Shown: positions 9,865 to 19,537, counted from the stretch's first letter. The stretch is 64,000 bases of DNA from Aquimarina sp. U1-2 (GCF_017897595.1 NZ_JAGKIK010000001.1:434001-498000), one strand, 5' to 3'. The notes: generated by a model not told the origin, from the letters alone. A program made the numbers and translations.

Positions 9865-9917
9865 TTTTTTATTTTATCCTTGTTGACAATCACACCTCTT
9901 TATCGAGATTAACTTTT

Positions 9918-9925
9918 CAAAATTA
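9918..9925 (-). promoter_or_regulatory. Candidate -7 box for carA
   Basis: Minus strand TAATTTTG fits TAnnTTTG. It lies 53 bp upstream of carA, just beyond the rplQ terminator. No clear -33 element is seen. Confidence 0.35.
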
Positions 9926-9933
9926 TTTAAAAA

Positions 9934-9964
9934 AAAAGGATAAACGCTAAACGTTTATCCTTTT
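9934..9964 (-). terminator. Terminator of the ribosomal superoperon
   Basis: AAAAGGATAAACG pairs perfectly with CGTTTATCCTTTT around loop CTAAA. On the minus strand a run of U follows. It lies 28 bp past the rplQ stop and ends the long leftward ribosomal transcript before carA. Confidence 0.88.
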
Positions 9965-9992
9965 GTTATTATGTGTTATTCACACTTTTCAT

Positions 9993-10472
9993 TTATTCTT
10001 CTTCTGATGTTGAAGTTTCTGGTGCTGGAACCGTTGGTGCTGTCGCCGCCTTTTTTCCTTTGCCTCCTCTTCTTCTGGCTTTCTTTTTGGCAGGTTTACC
10101 GGCATTGTAAAGCGAGTTGTAATCTACCAATTCGATCATTGCCATGTCGGCATTATCACCAAGTCGATTTCCTAACTTAATAATTCGGGTATATCCCCCT
10201 GGTCGGTCACCTACTTTTGTCGCAACATCTCTAAACAATTTGGTAACTGCGTATTTGTTACGCAACTTACTAAATACGATACGTCGATTATGTGTAGAGT
10301 CCTCTTTAGATTTGGTCACCAAAGGTTCTACAAATTGTTTAAGTGCCTTTGCTTTGGCTACGGTAGTGTTGATTCGTTTGTGCTCAATTAAGGAACAAGC
10401 CATGTTGGCAAGCATTGCCTTGCGATGTGCTGTTTTTCTCCCTAAATGATTTACTTTTTTTCCGTGTCTCAT
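9993..10472 (-). CDS. rplQ: 50S ribosomal protein L17
   Basis: 159 residues. Large-subunit protein near the exit-tunnel side. The conserved core [28 protein letters not shown] and [18 protein letters not shown] occupies residues 1-115. The last 40 or so residues are an added Lys/Ala/Pro/Glu tail ([17 protein letters not shown], then TSEEE) of the sort common in Bacteroidota L17 and absent from the 127-residue E. coli protein. Last gene of the alpha cluster, 63 bp after rpoA, followed by a terminator. Confidence 0.98.
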   Translation of the reverse strand: MRHGKKVNHLGRKTAHRKAMLANMACSLIEHKRINTTVAKAKALKQFVEPLVTKSKEDSTHNRRIVFSKLRNKYAVTKLFRDVATKVGDRPGGYTRIIKLGNRLGDNADMAMIELVDYNSLYNAGKPAKKKARRRGGKGKKAATAPTVPAPETSTSEEE

Positions 10473-10535
10473 GACATTTTGTTTTGATCATCATCTTGCT
10501 CGATCTACCTCGTGCAGAGAGCAAAATATGATGAA

Positions 10536-11528
10536 TTAATCTTTATCCAGTTTATATTTTGATAAATCCATTCCGAAGTTAAGACCCTTCACGTTAACCA
10601 ATTCTTCAAGCTCGGTTAAAGACTTTTTACCAAAATTTCGGAACTTCATTAAGTCATTTTTATTGTACGATACCAAGTCTCCAAGCGTATCGACTTCTGC
10701 CGCCTTTAAACAGTTTAATGCACGAACTGAAAGATCCATATCAATGAGTTTCGTTTTTAATAACTGTCTCATATGAAGTGATTCTTCATCATAAGTTTCT
10801 GTTTGTGCGATCTCATCAGCTTCTAAGGTAATACGCTCATCAGAGAACAGCATGAAATGATGAATCAAAATTTTTGCTGCCTCGGTAAGTGCATCTTTAG
10901 GATGGATAGATCCATCGGTTACGATTTCGAAAACTAGTTTTTCGTAATCGGTTTTTTGCTCTACACGATAATTCTCGATACTGTACTTTACGTTTTTAAT
11001 AGGAGTATATATGGAATCAGTAAAAATTGTGCCGATGGGAGCGTTTGCTTTCTTATTTTCTTCTGCAGGAACATAACCTCTACCCTTCTCGATAGTTATT
11101 TCTAGGTTAAGTGCTACTTTCTTATCCATATTACAGATCACCAAATCAGGATTTAGTACTTGGAATCCGGAAATAAATTTCTGAAAATCACCAGCTACTA
11201 ATTGTTCCTGTCCAGAAATAGAGATAGTAACAGATTCATTGTCGATGTCTTCAATCTGACGTTTAAAACGTACCTGTTTAAGATTCAAGATAATTTCTGT
11301 TACATCTTCTACTACTCCAGAAATCGTTGAGAATTCGTGATCCACGCCTTCTATTCTAAGAGAAGTTATAGCGAATCCCTCTAAAGAAGATAGCAAAACT
11401 CTTCGCAAAGCATTACCAACTGTTAATCCATATCCGGGCTCTAATGGTCTAAATTCAAATTTACCATCGAACTCGGTGGAGTCGATCATGATAACTTTAT
11501 CGGGCTTCTGAAAATTTAATATTGCCAT
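10536..11528 (-). CDS. rpoA: RNA polymerase alpha subunit
   Basis: 330 residues. The N-terminal dimerisation domain ([26 protein letters not shown]) nucleates the polymerase core. The C-terminal domain (about 255-325, with [19 protein letters not shown] and [14 protein letters not shown]) contacts DNA and regulators. Both domains are complete. Position between rpsD (24 bp upstream) and rplQ is the standard alpha-operon order. Confidence 0.99.
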   Translation of the reverse strand: MAILNFQKPDKVIMIDSTEFDGKFEFRPLEPGYGLTVGNALRRVLLSSLEGFAITSLRIEGVDHEFSTISGVVEDVTEIILNLKQVRFKRQIEDIDNESVTISISGQEQLVAGDFQKFISGFQVLNPDLVICNMDKKVALNLEITIEKGRGYVPAEENKKANAPIGTIFTDSIYTPIKNVKYSIENYRVEQKTDYEKLVFEIVTDGSIHPKDALTEAAKILIHHFMLFSDERITLEADEIAQTETYDEESLHMRQLLKTKLIDMDLSVRALNCLKAAEVDTLGDLVSYNKNDLMKFRNFGKKSLTELEELVNVKGLNFGMDLSKYKLDKD

Positions 11529-11552
11529 GTTATTGTTTCTTCTTTAGCGTTA

Positions 11553-12158
11553 TTATTTAGAATATAATTCGACGATGAATTGTTCATTAATATTTTCTGG
11601 TATTTGGATTCTGGCCGGAACAGATACAAAAGTACCTTGCTTGGTGTCATTGTTAAATGTAATCCATTCGTACACTTTACTATTGTTAGCAAGTGCATTT
11701 TGAATAACCTCTAAAGATTTTGATTTTTCTCGCACTCCCACAACATCACCAGCTTTTAATTGATAAGACGGAATATTCACTTGCTTTCCGTTTACAGTAA
11801 TATGTCTATGCGAAACCAATTGTCTTGCTCCTCTTCTAGAATTTGCTAATCCCATTCTAAACACTACATTGTCTAAACGAGATTCACACAGTTGAAGTAA
11901 CACCTCACCGGTAATTCCCTGTGCACGTGTTGCTTTTTCAAACATATTTCTGAACTGACGTTCTAACACTCCGTAAGTATACTTCGCTTTTTGCTTTTCC
12001 ATCAACTGGATAGCATATTCACTTTTTTTACCTCTTCTTCTGTTGTTTCCGTGTTGCCCCGGAGGGTAATTTCTTCTTTCGAAAGACTTATCATCCCCGA
12101 ATATCGCTTCTCCAAATTTACGAGCGATTTTAGTTTTTGGACCAGTATATCTTGCCAT
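11553..12158 (-). CDS. rpsD: 30S ribosomal protein S4
   Basis: 201 residues. Primary 16S-binding assembly protein, and the alpha-operon autoregulator in E. coli. The S4 RNA-binding domain is clear at about 92-155 ([33 protein letters not shown]). The N-terminus lacks the zinc cysteines of some S4 forms. It is separated from rpsK by 128 bp that contain a hairpin, the longest gap in the alpha cluster; this is a place where expression could be adjusted. Confidence 0.98.
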   Translation of the reverse strand: MARYTGPKTKIARKFGEAIFGDDKSFERRNYPPGQHGNNRRRGKKSEYAIQLMEKQKAKYTYGVLERQFRNMFEKATRAQGITGEVLLQLCESRLDNVVFRMGLANSRRGARQLVSHRHITVNGKQVNIPSYQLKAGDVVGVREKSKSLEVIQNALANNSKVYEWITFNNDTKQGTFVSVPARIQIPENINEQFIVELYSK

Positions 12159-12256
12159 TATTAATAATTTAGTTATCGAGGTGATTATGAATTAAGGTCT
12201 CTTTCCTTCGATAATCATTGTTCCTCTTTTCGATTACTTATTTATATATAGAAAAA

Positions 12257-12276
12257 TCCCGAAACGAAATTCGGGA
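12257..12276 (-). terminator. Hairpin between rpsK and rpsD
   Basis: TCCCGAA and TTCGGGA form a 7-bp stem with a 6-base loop. On the minus strand it is followed by TTTTTC and then AT-rich sequence. It resembles a weak intrinsic terminator or attenuator inside the operon, 10 bp past the rpsK stop. Confidence 0.55.
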
Positions 12277-12286
12277 ATATATTATA

Positions 12287-12670
12287 TTAAACTCTTCTTC
12301 TTTTAGGAGGACGGCATCCGTTGTGAGGCATAGGAGTTACATCAATAATTTCAGAAACTTCGATACCAGAATTATGGATAGAACGAATTGCAGACTCCCT
12401 ACCATTACCAGGCCCCTTTACATAAACCTTTACTTTTTTTAGTCCTGCTTCTATTGCTACTTTCGCTGCATCTTCTGCTGCAAGCTGTGCAGCGTAAGGT
12501 GTATTCTTTTTTGAACCTCTAAACCCCATTTTACCGGCAGAGGACCAAGAAATGACGTCACCTTTTTTATTGGTCAACGAAATTATAATGTTATTAAAAG
12601 AAGCGGTAACGTGAGCCTCTCCTACAGACTCTACAATTACTTTACGTTTTTTTGAAGTTGACTTTGCCAT
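12287..12670 (-). CDS. rpsK: 30S ribosomal protein S11
   Basis: 127 residues. Small-subunit platform protein next to the mRNA exit. The start [21 protein letters not shown], the central [20 protein letters not shown] and the basic tail [11 protein letters not shown] are typical. The 113-bp gap to rpsM holds TTAG-type repeats right up to its start codon. A hairpin follows its stop. Confidence 0.98.
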   Translation of the reverse strand: MAKSTSKKRKVIVESVGEAHVTASFNNIIISLTNKKGDVISWSSAGKMGFRGSKKNTPYAAQLAAEDAAKVAIEAGLKKVKVYVKGPGNGRESAIRSIHNSGIEVSEIIDVTPMPHNGCRPPKRRRV

Positions 12671-12672
12671 AC

Positions 12673-12767
12673 TTTTTAGTTTTTAGTTGTTAGTTTTTAG
12701 TTGTTAGAATCCTAAACATTGCTATTTCAAACAGATTCATCTAACGTCTAATTACTAATGACTAATG
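12673..12767. repeat. TTAG-rich spacer element upstream of rpsK
   Basis: Left part (12673-12707) contains two tandem copies of TTTTTAGTTGTTAG. Right part (12741-12767) reads CTAACGTCTAATTACTAATG followed by ACTAATG, loosely complementary to it. The same arrangement stands upstream of infA (13710-13805). It lies between rpsM and rpsK and abuts the rpsK start. Confidence 0.6.
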
Positions 12768-12783
12768 TCTTTATTATAAATTA

Positions 12784-13158
12784 TTACTTGGTTGCCTTCT
12801 TCTTGTTAGCAACTGTTTTTCTTCTTCCTTTACGTGTTCTAGAGTTGTTCTTTGTACGTTGACCTCTTAAAGGTAATCCCGCCCTGTGACGTATACCTCT
12901 GTAGCATCCAATATCCATTAGACGCTTAATATTTAACTGTACTTCAGATCTCAATTCACCTTCGATAGTGTAGGCACCTACAGCCTCACGGATTCGACCT
13001 ATTTGATCATCATCCCAGTCAGAAACCTTTATACTCTCATCAACTTTGGCAGTATCTAAAATTTCTTTAGCTCTACTTTTACCAATACCGAAGATATAGG
13101 TTAATGCTATAACTCCTCGCTTTTGTTTAGGTATATCTACCCCTGCAATTCTTGCCAT
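12784..13158 (-). CDS. rpsM: 30S ribosomal protein S13
   Basis: 124 residues. Small-subunit head protein making bridges to the large subunit and contacts with P-site t[24 protein letters not shown], the helix-two-turn-helix core (IGRIREAV) and the basic tail [22 protein letters not shown] are all present. Starts 2 bp after the rpmJ stop. Confidence 0.98.
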   Translation of the reverse strand: MARIAGVDIPKQKRGVIALTYIFGIGKSRAKEILDTAKVDESIKVSDWDDDQIGRIREAVGAYTIEGELRSEVQLNIKRLMDIGCYRGIRHRAGLPLRGQRTKNNSRTRKGRRKTVANKKKATK

Positions 13159-13160
13159 AA

Positions 13161-13277
13161 TTACCCTTGTCTTTGTTTAAATCTAGGATTCTTTTTATTA
13201 ATCACGTAAAGTCGGCCTTTTCTACGCACAATCTTGCACTCGGCACTTCTCTTTTTTACTGATGCTCTAACTTTCAT
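13161..13277 (-). CDS. rpmJ: 50S ribosomal protein L36
   Basis: 38 residues, read directly from the minus strand: [20 protein letters not shown], ending [10 protein letters not shown]. It has only one cysteine, so it is the zinc-free (C-minus) form; the Cys/His zinc site of C-plus L36 is missing. It sits between infA and rpsM as in the standard order, but after an unusually long 216-bp gap with two palindromes. The ATG overlaps the stop (ATGA) of a 60-codon frame in that gap. Confidence 0.96.
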   Translation of the reverse strand: MKVRASVKKRSAECKIVRRKGRLYVINKKNPRFKQRQG

Positions 13278-13308
13278 CTGTTCTTTCTTAAAAGTTTTTC
13301 AACTGTTT

Positions 13309-13320
13309 GGATAGCTATCC
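13309..13320. promoter_or_regulatory. Perfect 12-bp palindrome upstream of rpmJ
   Basis: GGATAGCTATCC is a perfect palindrome 32 bp upstream of the rpmJ start, directly next to a 19-bp inverted repeat. A protein-binding site or part of a leader structure is possible; its function is unknown. Confidence 0.4.
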
Positions 13321-13324
13321 TTTT

Positions 13325-13372
13325 ACAATTACAATAATTTGTTATGATTAACCAACAAATTACTGTAATTGT
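13325..13372. repeat. 19-bp inverted repeat in the infA-rpmJ gap
   Basis: Arms 13325-13343 (ACAATTACAATAATTTGTT) and 13354-13372 pair with one mismatch around a 10-base loop. No U-run follows on the minus strand, so it is not a classical terminator. It probably forms a stable hairpin in the rpmJ leader. Confidence 0.7.
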
Positions 13373-13493
13373 GTCGGTTATATTTTCTTTACCATCCCAC
13401 AAAAAATAAAAAATCTTTTGTGGCGTACGTATAAAGAGGATTTTTTCAGCCTGCAAAAGTATGAAAAAAAACTCAATAAACTAATTTAATTTA

Positions 13494-13709
13494 TTAATAT
13501 CTGTAGGTAATACGCGCTTTGGATAAGTCATAAGGACTCATTTCCAGCTTTACCTTATCTCCAGGTAACAACTTAATATAATGCATACGCATTTTACCAG
13601 AAATATGAGCTGTTACAACATGACCGTTTTCAAGTTCTACTCTAAACATAGCATTAGACAATGCTTCGATTATACTTCCGTCTTGTTCTATTGCGGGTTG
13701 TTTTGCCAT
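13494..13709 (-). CDS. infA: Translation initiation factor IF-1
   Basis: 71 residues, a single OB-fold protein that binds the 30S A site with IF-2 and IF-3. [40 protein letters not shown] and [21 protein letters not shown] match the family throughout. It follows secY directly after 108 bp; the adk and map genes that separate secY and infA in many bacteria are absent. Confidence 0.98.
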   Translation of the reverse strand: MAKQPAIEQDGSIIEALSNAMFRVELENGHVVTAHISGKMRMHYIKLLPGDKVKLEMSPYDLSKARITYRY

Positions 13710-13805
13710 TTTTTAGTTGTTAGTTGTTAGTTATTAGTTGTAGTAATTAAATTCTGAAATTCACATTGAATAGTTTCATTTTCTACTCCTAACTACTAAT
13801 TACTA
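13710..13805. repeat. TTAG-rich spacer element upstream of infA
   Basis: Left part (13710-13749) starts TTTTTAGTTGTTAGTTGTTAG immediately upstream of the infA start. Right part (13789-13805) reads CTAACTACTAATTACTA. It has the same design as the spacer upstream of rpsK (12673-12767), and the two parts are partly complementary. Confidence 0.6.
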
Positions 13806-13817
13806 TTATCATCCTAT

Positions 13818-15155
13818 TTATGCTACTGCTTTTCTATTTTTACCTGATTTCATTAATCCGTCATAATGCCTATTCAACAAATATGAATTTACTTGTTGCA
13901 TGGTATCGATAGCAACACCTACCATTATAAGTAATGATGTTCCTCCGAAAAACAATGCCCATCCTTGCTGTACGTTTAATAATTTTACAGCAATAGCGGG
14001 AAATATAGCTATCAATGCCAAAAATATAGATCCCGGTAACGTTATTTGTGACATAATTTTATCTAAATACTCAGAAGTTTCACTACCTGGGCGTATACCC
14101 GGTATAAATCCACCACTTCGCTTTAGGTCATCTGCCATTTTATTAGTTGGAACTGTTATTGCCGTATAGAAATAGGTAAATACGATAATTAGTAAAGCAA
14201 ATACAACATTATACCAAAATCCAAAAATATCGCTAAATGCAGCTACTACACCCTGTGATGCCTCAGAATCTGAAAGACCGGCTACTGCGGCGGGCACAAA
14301 CATAATTGCTTGAGCAAATATAATAGGCATTACTCCTGAAGCGTTTAATTTAAGTGGTATGTATTGACGTGAACCGAAAACATTCTTCTCATAACCCCCA
14401 CCTGCAGTTCTCCTGGCATATTGTACAGGAATTTGACGAACTGCCATTACTAATAAAACGGATGCCAGTATGATCACGAACCAGATTACCAATTCAATTA
14501 ATACCATGATCATTCCTCCTCCATCACCCGAAACTCTCGAAGAAAAATTTTGAACAAAAGATTGCGGTAATGTCGCTATGATACCTACCATAATTAATAA
14601 AGAGATACCGTTACCGATTCCTTTATCAGTTATTTTTTCTCCCAACCACATTGAAAAAATACAACCTGTCGAAATAATGATCACAGATGATACAACGAAA
14701 ACAGTTTGGTTTGGAATTACAAAAGCATCAGCGGGCAATGTTGCAAATAAATTATAGATATAACCAGGTCCTTGCACTAAGGTAATAGCTATGGTTAACC
14801 AACGTGTAATTTGATTTATTTTCTTTCTACCACTTTCTCCTTCTTTCTGAAGTTTTTGTAGATACGGTATTGCTATTCCCATCAATTGTACGACGATGGA
14901 AGCAGAAATATAGGGCATAATACCCAGTGCAAACACCGATGCATTAGCAAAAGCTCCGCCAGTAAATGCATTGAGCAATCCTAACAAGCCATCCTGTGTT
15001 TGTGTTCCTAAATTTGCCAACTCAGCCGCATCTACACCTGGTAATACAACCTGTGCTCCAAAGCGATATACTAAGAGCAAACCAAGAGTCACCAAGATCC
15101 TATTTTTTAGCTCCTCGATTTTCCAAATGTTCTTTATTGTATCAATAAATTTCAT
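13818..15155 (-). CDS. secY: Protein translocase subunit SecY
   Basis: 445 residues with about ten hydrophobic membrane segments. Forms the SecYEG channel for export and membrane insertion. The N-terminal IEELKNRILVTLGLLLVYRFG, the plug region after the first helix, the basic cytoplasmic loop VQYARRTAGGGYEKNVFGSR and the segment GGFIPGIRPGSETSEYLDKI are characteristic. It follows rplO by 10 bp. Only one secY copy is in the window. Confidence 0.98.
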   Translation of the reverse strand: MKFIDTIKNIWKIEELKNRILVTLGLLLVYRFGAQVVLPGVDAAELANLGTQTQDGLLGLLNAFTGGAFANASVFALGIMPYISASIVVQLMGIAIPYLQKLQKEGESGRKKINQITRWLTIAITLVQGPGYIYNLFATLPADAFVIPNQTVFVVSSVIIISTGCIFSMWLGEKITDKGIGNGISLLIMVGIIATLPQSFVQNFSSRVSGDGGGMIMVLIELVIWFVIILASVLLVMAVRQIPVQYARRTAGGGYEKNVFGSRQYIPLKLNASGVMPIIFAQAIMFVPAAVAGLSDSEASQGVVAAFSDIFGFWYNVVFALLIIVFTYFYTAITVPTNKMADDLKRSGGFIPGIRPGSETSEYLDKIMSQITLPGSIFLALIAIFPAIAVKLLNVQQGWALFFGGTSLLIMVGVAIDTMQQVNSYLLNRHYDGLMKSGKNRKAVA

Positions 15156-15165
15156 GAATCGTTTA

Positions 15166-15618
15166 TTATAGGGTTACTGCTTCACCACCTGCAGCTTCGA
15201 TAGCTGCTTTTGCAGTGGCTGTAAATTTGTGGGCTGTCACTTTCAATTTTGCCTTCAATTCCCCTCTACCCAATATTTTCACCAAATCGTTTTTTCCAGC
15301 CAGACGTGCTGCCAAAATCACATCAAAGTCAACAGTATCTTTGATTCTTCCTTCATCTACTAATTTCTGAAGTGTATCAAGGTTGATCCCTTGATATTCT
15401 TTTCTATTAATATTTTTAAAACCAAATTTAGGCACTCTACGTTGAAGAGGCATTTGCCCTCCTTCAAAACCTATTTTTTTAGAGTATCCAGAACGCGACT
15501 TCGCTCCTTTATGACCACGAGTTGCGGTACCGCCCTTTCCAGAACCTTGTCCGCGACCAACTCGCTTACTATTGTTTTTTACTGAACCTGCAGCAGGTTT
15601 TAAGTTACTTAAATCCAT
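15166..15618 (-). CDS. rplO: 50S ribosomal protein L15
   Basis: 150 residues. Late-assembly large-subunit protein. The Gly/Lys/Arg-rich N-terminus (LKPAAGSVKNNSKRVGRGQG, then GSGKGGTATRGHKG) threads into rRNA; the globular C-terminal part ends VTAHKFTATAKAAIEAAGGE. It starts 9 bp after rpmD and ends 10 bp before secY. Confidence 0.98.
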   Translation of the reverse strand: MDLSNLKPAAGSVKNNSKRVGRGQGSGKGGTATRGHKGAKSRSGYSKKIGFEGGQMPLQRRVPKFGFKNINRKEYQGINLDTLQKLVDEGRIKDTVDFDVILAARLAGKNDLVKILGRGELKAKLKVTAHKFTATAKAAIEAAGGEAVTL

Positions 15619-15627
15619 GTGCTTTTA

Positions 15628-15807
15628 TTATTTTGTTTCCACCGAAACTAAATGTTTAACTTTATTTACCATCCCAAGAATATTAGGAGTATTATCATGC
15701 TCCACAACCTGACCGATCTTTTTAAGACCTAAAGCCTCTAGAGTTCTTTTTTGTCTCTGAGTGCGGTTTATTGCACTTTTTACTTTAGTAATTTTAATCT
15801 TTGCCAT
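15628..15807 (-). CDS. rpmD: 50S ribosomal protein L30
   Basis: 59 residues, read from the minus strand: MAKIKITKVKSAINRTQRQK, then RTLEALGLKKIGQVVEHDNT, ending KVKHLVSVETK. The short ferredoxin-like fold and the TLEALGLKKIG motif identify L30. It lies between rpsE (11 bp) and rplO (9 bp), the standard spc order. Confidence 0.96.
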   Translation of the reverse strand: MAKIKITKVKSAINRTQRQKRTLEALGLKKIGQVVEHDNTPNILGMVNKVKHLVSVETK

Positions 15808-15818
15808 CGTTATTCTAT

Positions 15819-16343
15819 TTATCCTTTAAACACTTTTTCAAGTGAAACACCACGTTGAGTCGCCACCTGTTGCGCACTACGCATTTGCAATAAGGCATCG
15901 AATGTAGCTTTTACAACGTTATGTGGGTTGGATGATCCTTGATTTTTCGAAAGTACATCGTGTACCCCTACTGCTTCTAATACTGCACGAATAGCACCAC
16001 CTGCGATAACTCCTGTACCAGTAGCAGCTGGCATTAATAGCACACGGGCTCCACCATACTTTCCTTTTTGCTCATGTGGCAAAGTACCTTTATGTAGAGG
16101 AATACGAACTAAATTTTTCTTTGCGTCTTCAACCGCTTTTGCAATAGCTTCAGCAACTTCTTTAGACTTCCCTAGGCCGTGACCTACTACTCCGTTTTCA
16201 TCACCAACGACAACAATTGCCGAGAATCCAAAAGCTCTACCTCCTTTGGTCACTTTAGTAACACGCTGTACACCTACTAAACGGTCTTTAAGTTCAAGTC
16301 CACTTGGCTTTACTAGTTCTGCGTTTTTATATTTTTGATACAT
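15819..16343 (-). CDS. rpsE: 30S ribosomal protein S5
   Basis: 174 residues. Contributes to decoding fidelity at the mRNA entry site. The dsRBD-like N-terminal half ([39 protein letters not shown]) and the C-terminal half ([21 protein letters not shown]) are complete. It follows rplR by 5 bp. Confidence 0.98.
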   Translation of the reverse strand: MYQKYKNAELVKPSGLELKDRLVGVQRVTKVTKGGRAFGFSAIVVVGDENGVVGHGLGKSKEVAEAIAKAVEDAKKNLVRIPLHKGTLPHEQKGKYGGARVLLMPAATGTGVIAGGAIRAVLEAVGVHDVLSKNQGSSNPHNVVKATFDALLQMRSAQQVATQRGVSLEKVFKG

Positions 16344-16348
16344 AATTC

Positions 16349-16705
16349 TTAGAATTTAAGCCCTGCTTCTCTAGCACCTTCGGCTAATGATTTTACTCGT
16401 CCATGATATAAATATCCTCCTCTATCGAAGGATACTGTCTCTACTCCAGCTTTTTTAGCTTTTTCGGCCAATGCTTTTCCAACTAAATTAGCCTTTTCAA
16501 CTTTGTTGCCCGTCGCCGACGCAATATCTTTATCTCTTGAAGAAGCAGCACTGATAGTTTTACCAGTGACATCGTCTATAATCTGACCGTAGATTTCTTT
16601 ATTACTTCGAAACACAGATAATCTAGGACGTTGCGAAGTACCGTTTACGCTTCCACGGATACGCTTTCTTATTTTTAATCTTCTTGATTCTTTTGAGAAT
16701 GCCAT
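16349..16705 (-). CDS. rplR: 50S ribosomal protein L18
   Basis: 118 residues. Binds 5S rRNA with L5 and L25. Residues [36 protein letters not shown] and the tail [20 protein letters not shown] are the standard motifs. Tightly packed between rplF (10 bp) and rpsE (5 bp). Confidence 0.98.
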   Translation of the reverse strand: MAFSKESRRLKIRKRIRGSVNGTSQRPRLSVFRSNKEIYGQIIDDVTGKTISAASSRDKDIASATGNKVEKANLVGKALAEKAKKAGVETVSFDRGGYLYHGRVKSLAEGAREAGLKF

Positions 16706-16715
16706 AACACTGTTA

Positions 16716-17258
16716 TTATGCAGATTTACCTGCTTTTCTTCTTAATTGTTCTCCTACAAATTTAATACCCTTCCCTTTGTAAGGCTCTGGCTTACGAAAG
16801 CTTCTAATTTTAGCCGCTATTTGCCCAACCAATTGCTTATCGTGGGAAGTTAATTTAACGATAGGATTTTTACCTTTTTCAGAAATCGTTTCTACCTTTA
16901 CTTCTGGGGCCAGATCTAAAACAATGTTATGCGAAAAACCTAACGCCAAATCTAATTTTTGTCCTTGGTTTGAAGCTCTATACCCTACACCAACTAATTC
17001 TAGCTCTTTAGTAAAACCCTCAGATACACCAACTACCATATTATTAATCAACGCTCTGTACAAACCATGCTTTGATTTATGATCTTTGGCATCACTCGGT
17101 CTTTCTAAAATTACCTGATTCTCTTCGACTTTTACATCAATACTATCAATTTCTTGAGAGAGCTCTCCTAATTTTCCTTTAACAGTAACAACATTACCTG
17201 TCACTTCAACAGTGACACCAGACGGAACAGTTACTGGATTTTTTCCTATTCTTGACAT
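16716..17258 (-). CDS. rplF: 50S ribosomal protein L6
   Basis: 180 residues with two repeated alpha/beta domains (about 1-80 and 83-165). Binds near the factor-binding centre and sarcin-ricin loop. [19 protein letters not shown], the linker [10 protein letters not shown] and the C-terminal [20 protein letters not shown] are diagnostic. Confidence 0.98.
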   Translation of the reverse strand: MSRIGKNPVTVPSGVTVEVTGNVVTVKGKLGELSQEIDSIDVKVEENQVILERPSDAKDHKSKHGLYRALINNMVVGVSEGFTKELELVGVGYRASNQGQKLDLALGFSHNIVLDLAPEVKVETISEKGKNPIVKLTSHDKQLVGQIAAKIRSFRKPEPYKGKGIKFVGEQLRRKAGKSA

Positions 17259-17278
17259 TTCTTTTGTCTTTTATACTG

Positions 17279-17677
17279 TTAATATACGTAACAAAGCACT
17301 TCACCTCCTACATTCTCTTGTCGTGCCTGCTTACCAGTCATTACACCATGAGAAGTAGAAACTATTGCGATACCTAATCCATTCAATATTCTGGGAATAT
17401 CAGAAGATCCTGCATATTTTCGTAAACCAGGTTTACTAATTCTTTGTAATTCTTTAATTACGGGCTCTTTGGTTAGCTTATTATATTTTAATGCAATTTT
17501 AATAGTGCCTTGAGTAGTATTCTCTTCAAACTTGTAACTTAGAATATATCCTTGATCGAATAATATTTTTGTGATCTCTTTTTTAACCTTTGATGCAGGA
17601 ATCTCTACTACTCTGTGTTGAGCTCTATTTGCATTGCGTATTCGGGTTAAATAATCTGCTATGGGATCTGTATTCAT
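17279..17677 (-). CDS. rpsH: 30S ribosomal protein S8
   Basis: 132 residues. Central-domain 16S binder and, in E. coli, spc-operon repressor. [20 protein letters not shown] and the C-terminal [20 protein letters not shown] are characteristic. The 67-bp gap after rpsN is longer than its neighbours' gaps; no clear S8-target structure was identified there. Confidence 0.98.
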   Translation of the reverse strand: MNTDPIADYLTRIRNANRAQHRVVEIPASKVKKEITKILFDQGYILSYKFEENTTQGTIKIALKYNKLTKEPVIKELQRISKPGLRKYAGSSDIPRILNGLGIAIVSTSHGVMTGKQARQENVGGEVLCYVY

Positions 17678-17744
17678 TATTTAAAATTTATGGTATTGGT
17701 TTTCGATAAATCACATCGAACCTTACACCAATTATTATATTTTT

Positions 17745-18014
17745 TTACCAACTCGCTTTGGTCACGCCTGGAATTAATCCTTGATTTGCCATTTCTCTAA
17801 ATGTAACTCGAGAAATTCCGAATTGACGCATATACCCTTTCGGTCTACCAGTCAATTTACAACGATTATGTTGACGAACGGGTGAAGCGTTCTTTGGTAA
17901 CTTTTGCAATGCTTCGTAATCGCCAGCTTCTTTCAAAGCTTTTCTCTTTTCGGCATATTTCGCAACAGTTTTAGCTCTCTTCACCTCGCGGGCTTTCATT
18001 GATTCTTTAGCCAT
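17745..18014 (-). CDS. rpsN: 30S ribosomal protein S14
   Basis: 89 residues, the longer zinc-free form: the C-terminal part has [20 protein letters not shown] without the CxxC pairs of zinc-binding S14. Sits in the small-subunit head. Starts 2 bp after rplE. The C-terminal [11 protein letters not shown] is the normal end. Confidence 0.98.
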   Translation of the reverse strand: MAKESMKAREVKRAKTVAKYAEKRKALKEAGDYEALQKLPKNASPVRQHNRCKLTGRPKGYMRQFGISRVTFREMANQGLIPGVTKASW

Positions 18015-18016
18015 AT

Positions 18017-18568
18017 TTAATTCTTTTTAAAAGGTAATCCTAATTCAGTTAATAATGATTTTGCTTCTTTATCGGTTTGAGCCGAAGTTTCGAAGGTTAT
18101 ATTCATTCCTGAAATCTTGTTTACTTTATCGATATCTATTTCCGGAAAAATAATTTGCTCTAAAATACCTAGAGAGTAATTACCTCTTCCATCAAAACCT
18201 GTGGCTTTAATTCCACTAAAATCTCTTACACGTGGAAGCGCTGAAGTGATGAGGCGATCCAAAAATTCATACATTCGCTCTCCTCTTAAGGTTACTTTGG
18301 CACCAATTGGCATTCCCTTACGTAATTTAAAAGAAGCAACGTCTTTTTTAGAAATTGTAGGTACAGCTTTTTGACCTGTGATTGTTGTTAACTCATCTAC
18401 TGCGTAGTCTATTAACTTCTTATCTGCAACGGCAGCGCCAACACCTCTACTTAAAACTATTTTTTTAAGCTTAGGCACTTGCATAACATTATCGTAGCTG
18501 AATTCTTCTGTAAGAGCTGATACTACTCTATCTTTATACTCTTGTTTTAATCTTGGGATATAAGCCAT
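18017..18568 (-). CDS. rplE: 50S ribosomal protein L5
   Basis: 183 residues. Carries 5S rRNA into the central protuberance. [40 protein letters not shown] and the loop [20 protein letters not shown] match the family. It lies 2 bp after rplX and 2 bp before rpsN, which suggests translational coupling. Confidence 0.98.
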   Translation of the reverse strand: MAYIPRLKQEYKDRVVSALTEEFSYDNVMQVPKLKKIVLSRGVGAAVADKKLIDYAVDELTTITGQKAVPTISKKDVASFKLRKGMPIGAKVTLRGERMYEFLDRLITSALPRVRDFSGIKATGFDGRGNYSLGILEQIIFPEIDIDKVNKISGMNITFETSAQTDKEAKSLLTELGLPFKKN

Positions 18569-18570
18569 AA

Positions 18571-18882
18571 CTATATTACTTCATTAGATTTTTTAGAAAA
18601 TCTCACTTTCTTATCTCCTTCTATTCGATATCCAACTCGTGTTGTTTCACCTTTTGCGGTCAACAATGATAAATTTGAAATATGAATAGGTGCTTCTTGC
18701 TTTACAATACCACCTTGTGGATTGGCTGCGCTAGGCTTTTGGTGTTTAGAAACTAAATTAACACCTTCTACAATTGCCTTATTTTTATCTTTCAATACTT
18801 TCTGTACGGTACCCTCTTGACCTTTATTATCTCCAGCAATTACACGTACTGTATCTCCTGATTTTATTTTTAGCTTTGTCAT
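18571..18882 (-). CDS. rplX: 50S ribosomal protein L24
   Basis: 103 residues with a KOW motif ([20 protein letters not shown]) at the N-terminus. Assembly-initiating large-subunit protein at the tunnel exit. I chose the second ATG (MTKLKIKSG), the usual family start; the ATG two codons upstream would give 105 residues. The stop is 2 bp before rplE. Confidence 0.96.
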   Translation of the reverse strand: MTKLKIKSGDTVRVIAGDNKGQEGTVQKVLKDKNKAIVEGVNLVSKHQKPSAANPQGGIVKQEAPIHISNLSLLTAKGETTRVGYRIEGDKKVRFSKKSNEVI

Positions 18883-18896
18883 ATTCACAAGTATTA

Positions 18897-19265
18897 TTAA
18901 AGCACTTCTGGCGCTAGTGAAACTATTTTCATGAATTGTTTATCACGCAGTTCTCTTGCTACGGGACCAAAAACACGAGTTCCTCTCATTTCGCCTGCAG
19001 GGTTTAACAAAACACATGCATTATCGTCGAAACGTATATAAGAACCATCTGGTCGACGTACTTCTTTTTTGGTACGAACTACAACTGCAGTTGAAACTGC
19101 TCCTTTTTTAATATTACCATTAGGAGTGGCTTCTTTTACGCTGACAACGATTTTGTCTCCTACAGAGGCGTATCTTCTTTTTGTTCCACCTAAAACACGG
19201 ATAACTAAAACTTCTTTACCTCCCGTATTGTCGGCTACTTTTAATCTAGACTCTTGTTGTACCAT
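18897..19265 (-). CDS. rplN: 50S ribosomal protein L14
   Basis: 122 residues, beta-barrel protein at the subunit interface. [20 protein letters not shown], the conserved [15 protein letters not shown] and [20 protein letters not shown] are intact. Two bp after rpsQ. Confidence 0.98.
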   Translation of the reverse strand: MVQQESRLKVADNTGGKEVLVIRVLGGTKRRYASVGDKIVVSVKEATPNGNIKKGAVSTAVVVRTKKEVRRPDGSYIRFDDNACVLLNPAGEMRGTRVFGPVARELRDKQFMKIVSLAPEVL

Positions 19266-19267
19266 AA

Positions 19268-19525
19268 TTACTTCGCTCTTTCAATTACTTCTACTAATCT
19301 CCAGCATTTGGTTTTACTTAAAGGTCTTGTTTCCATGATCTTTACAGTGTCACCAATATTGCAGTCGTTTTTCTCGTCGTGTGCAACATATTTTTTTGTC
19401 TTTAACACGAACTTTCCGTACATGGGATGTTTTACTTTTTTAACTTCAGAAACCACAATTGACTTCTGCATTTTGTTACTAGTAACAACTCCTATACGTT
19501 CTTTTCTTAAATTTCTTTTTTCCAT
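19268..19525 (-). CDS. rpsQ: 30S ribosomal protein S17
   Basis: 85 residues, OB-fold 16S-binding assembly protein. [34 protein letters not shown] and [20 protein letters not shown] are the family signatures. It lies 12 bp after rpmC and 2 bp before rplN. Confidence 0.98.
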   Translation of the reverse strand: MEKRNLRKERIGVVTSNKMQKSIVVSEVKKVKHPMYGKFVLKTKKYVAHDEKNDCNIGDTVKIMETRPLSKTKCWRLVEVIERAK

Positions 19526-19537
19526 CTTTCAGCAGAA

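Noticed and set aside
13274..13456. Sixty-codon frame between infA and rpmJ as a normal gene.
   Set aside because: Most of it is the inverted repeat read through. No family or composition supports a protein; kept only as a possible coupled leader.
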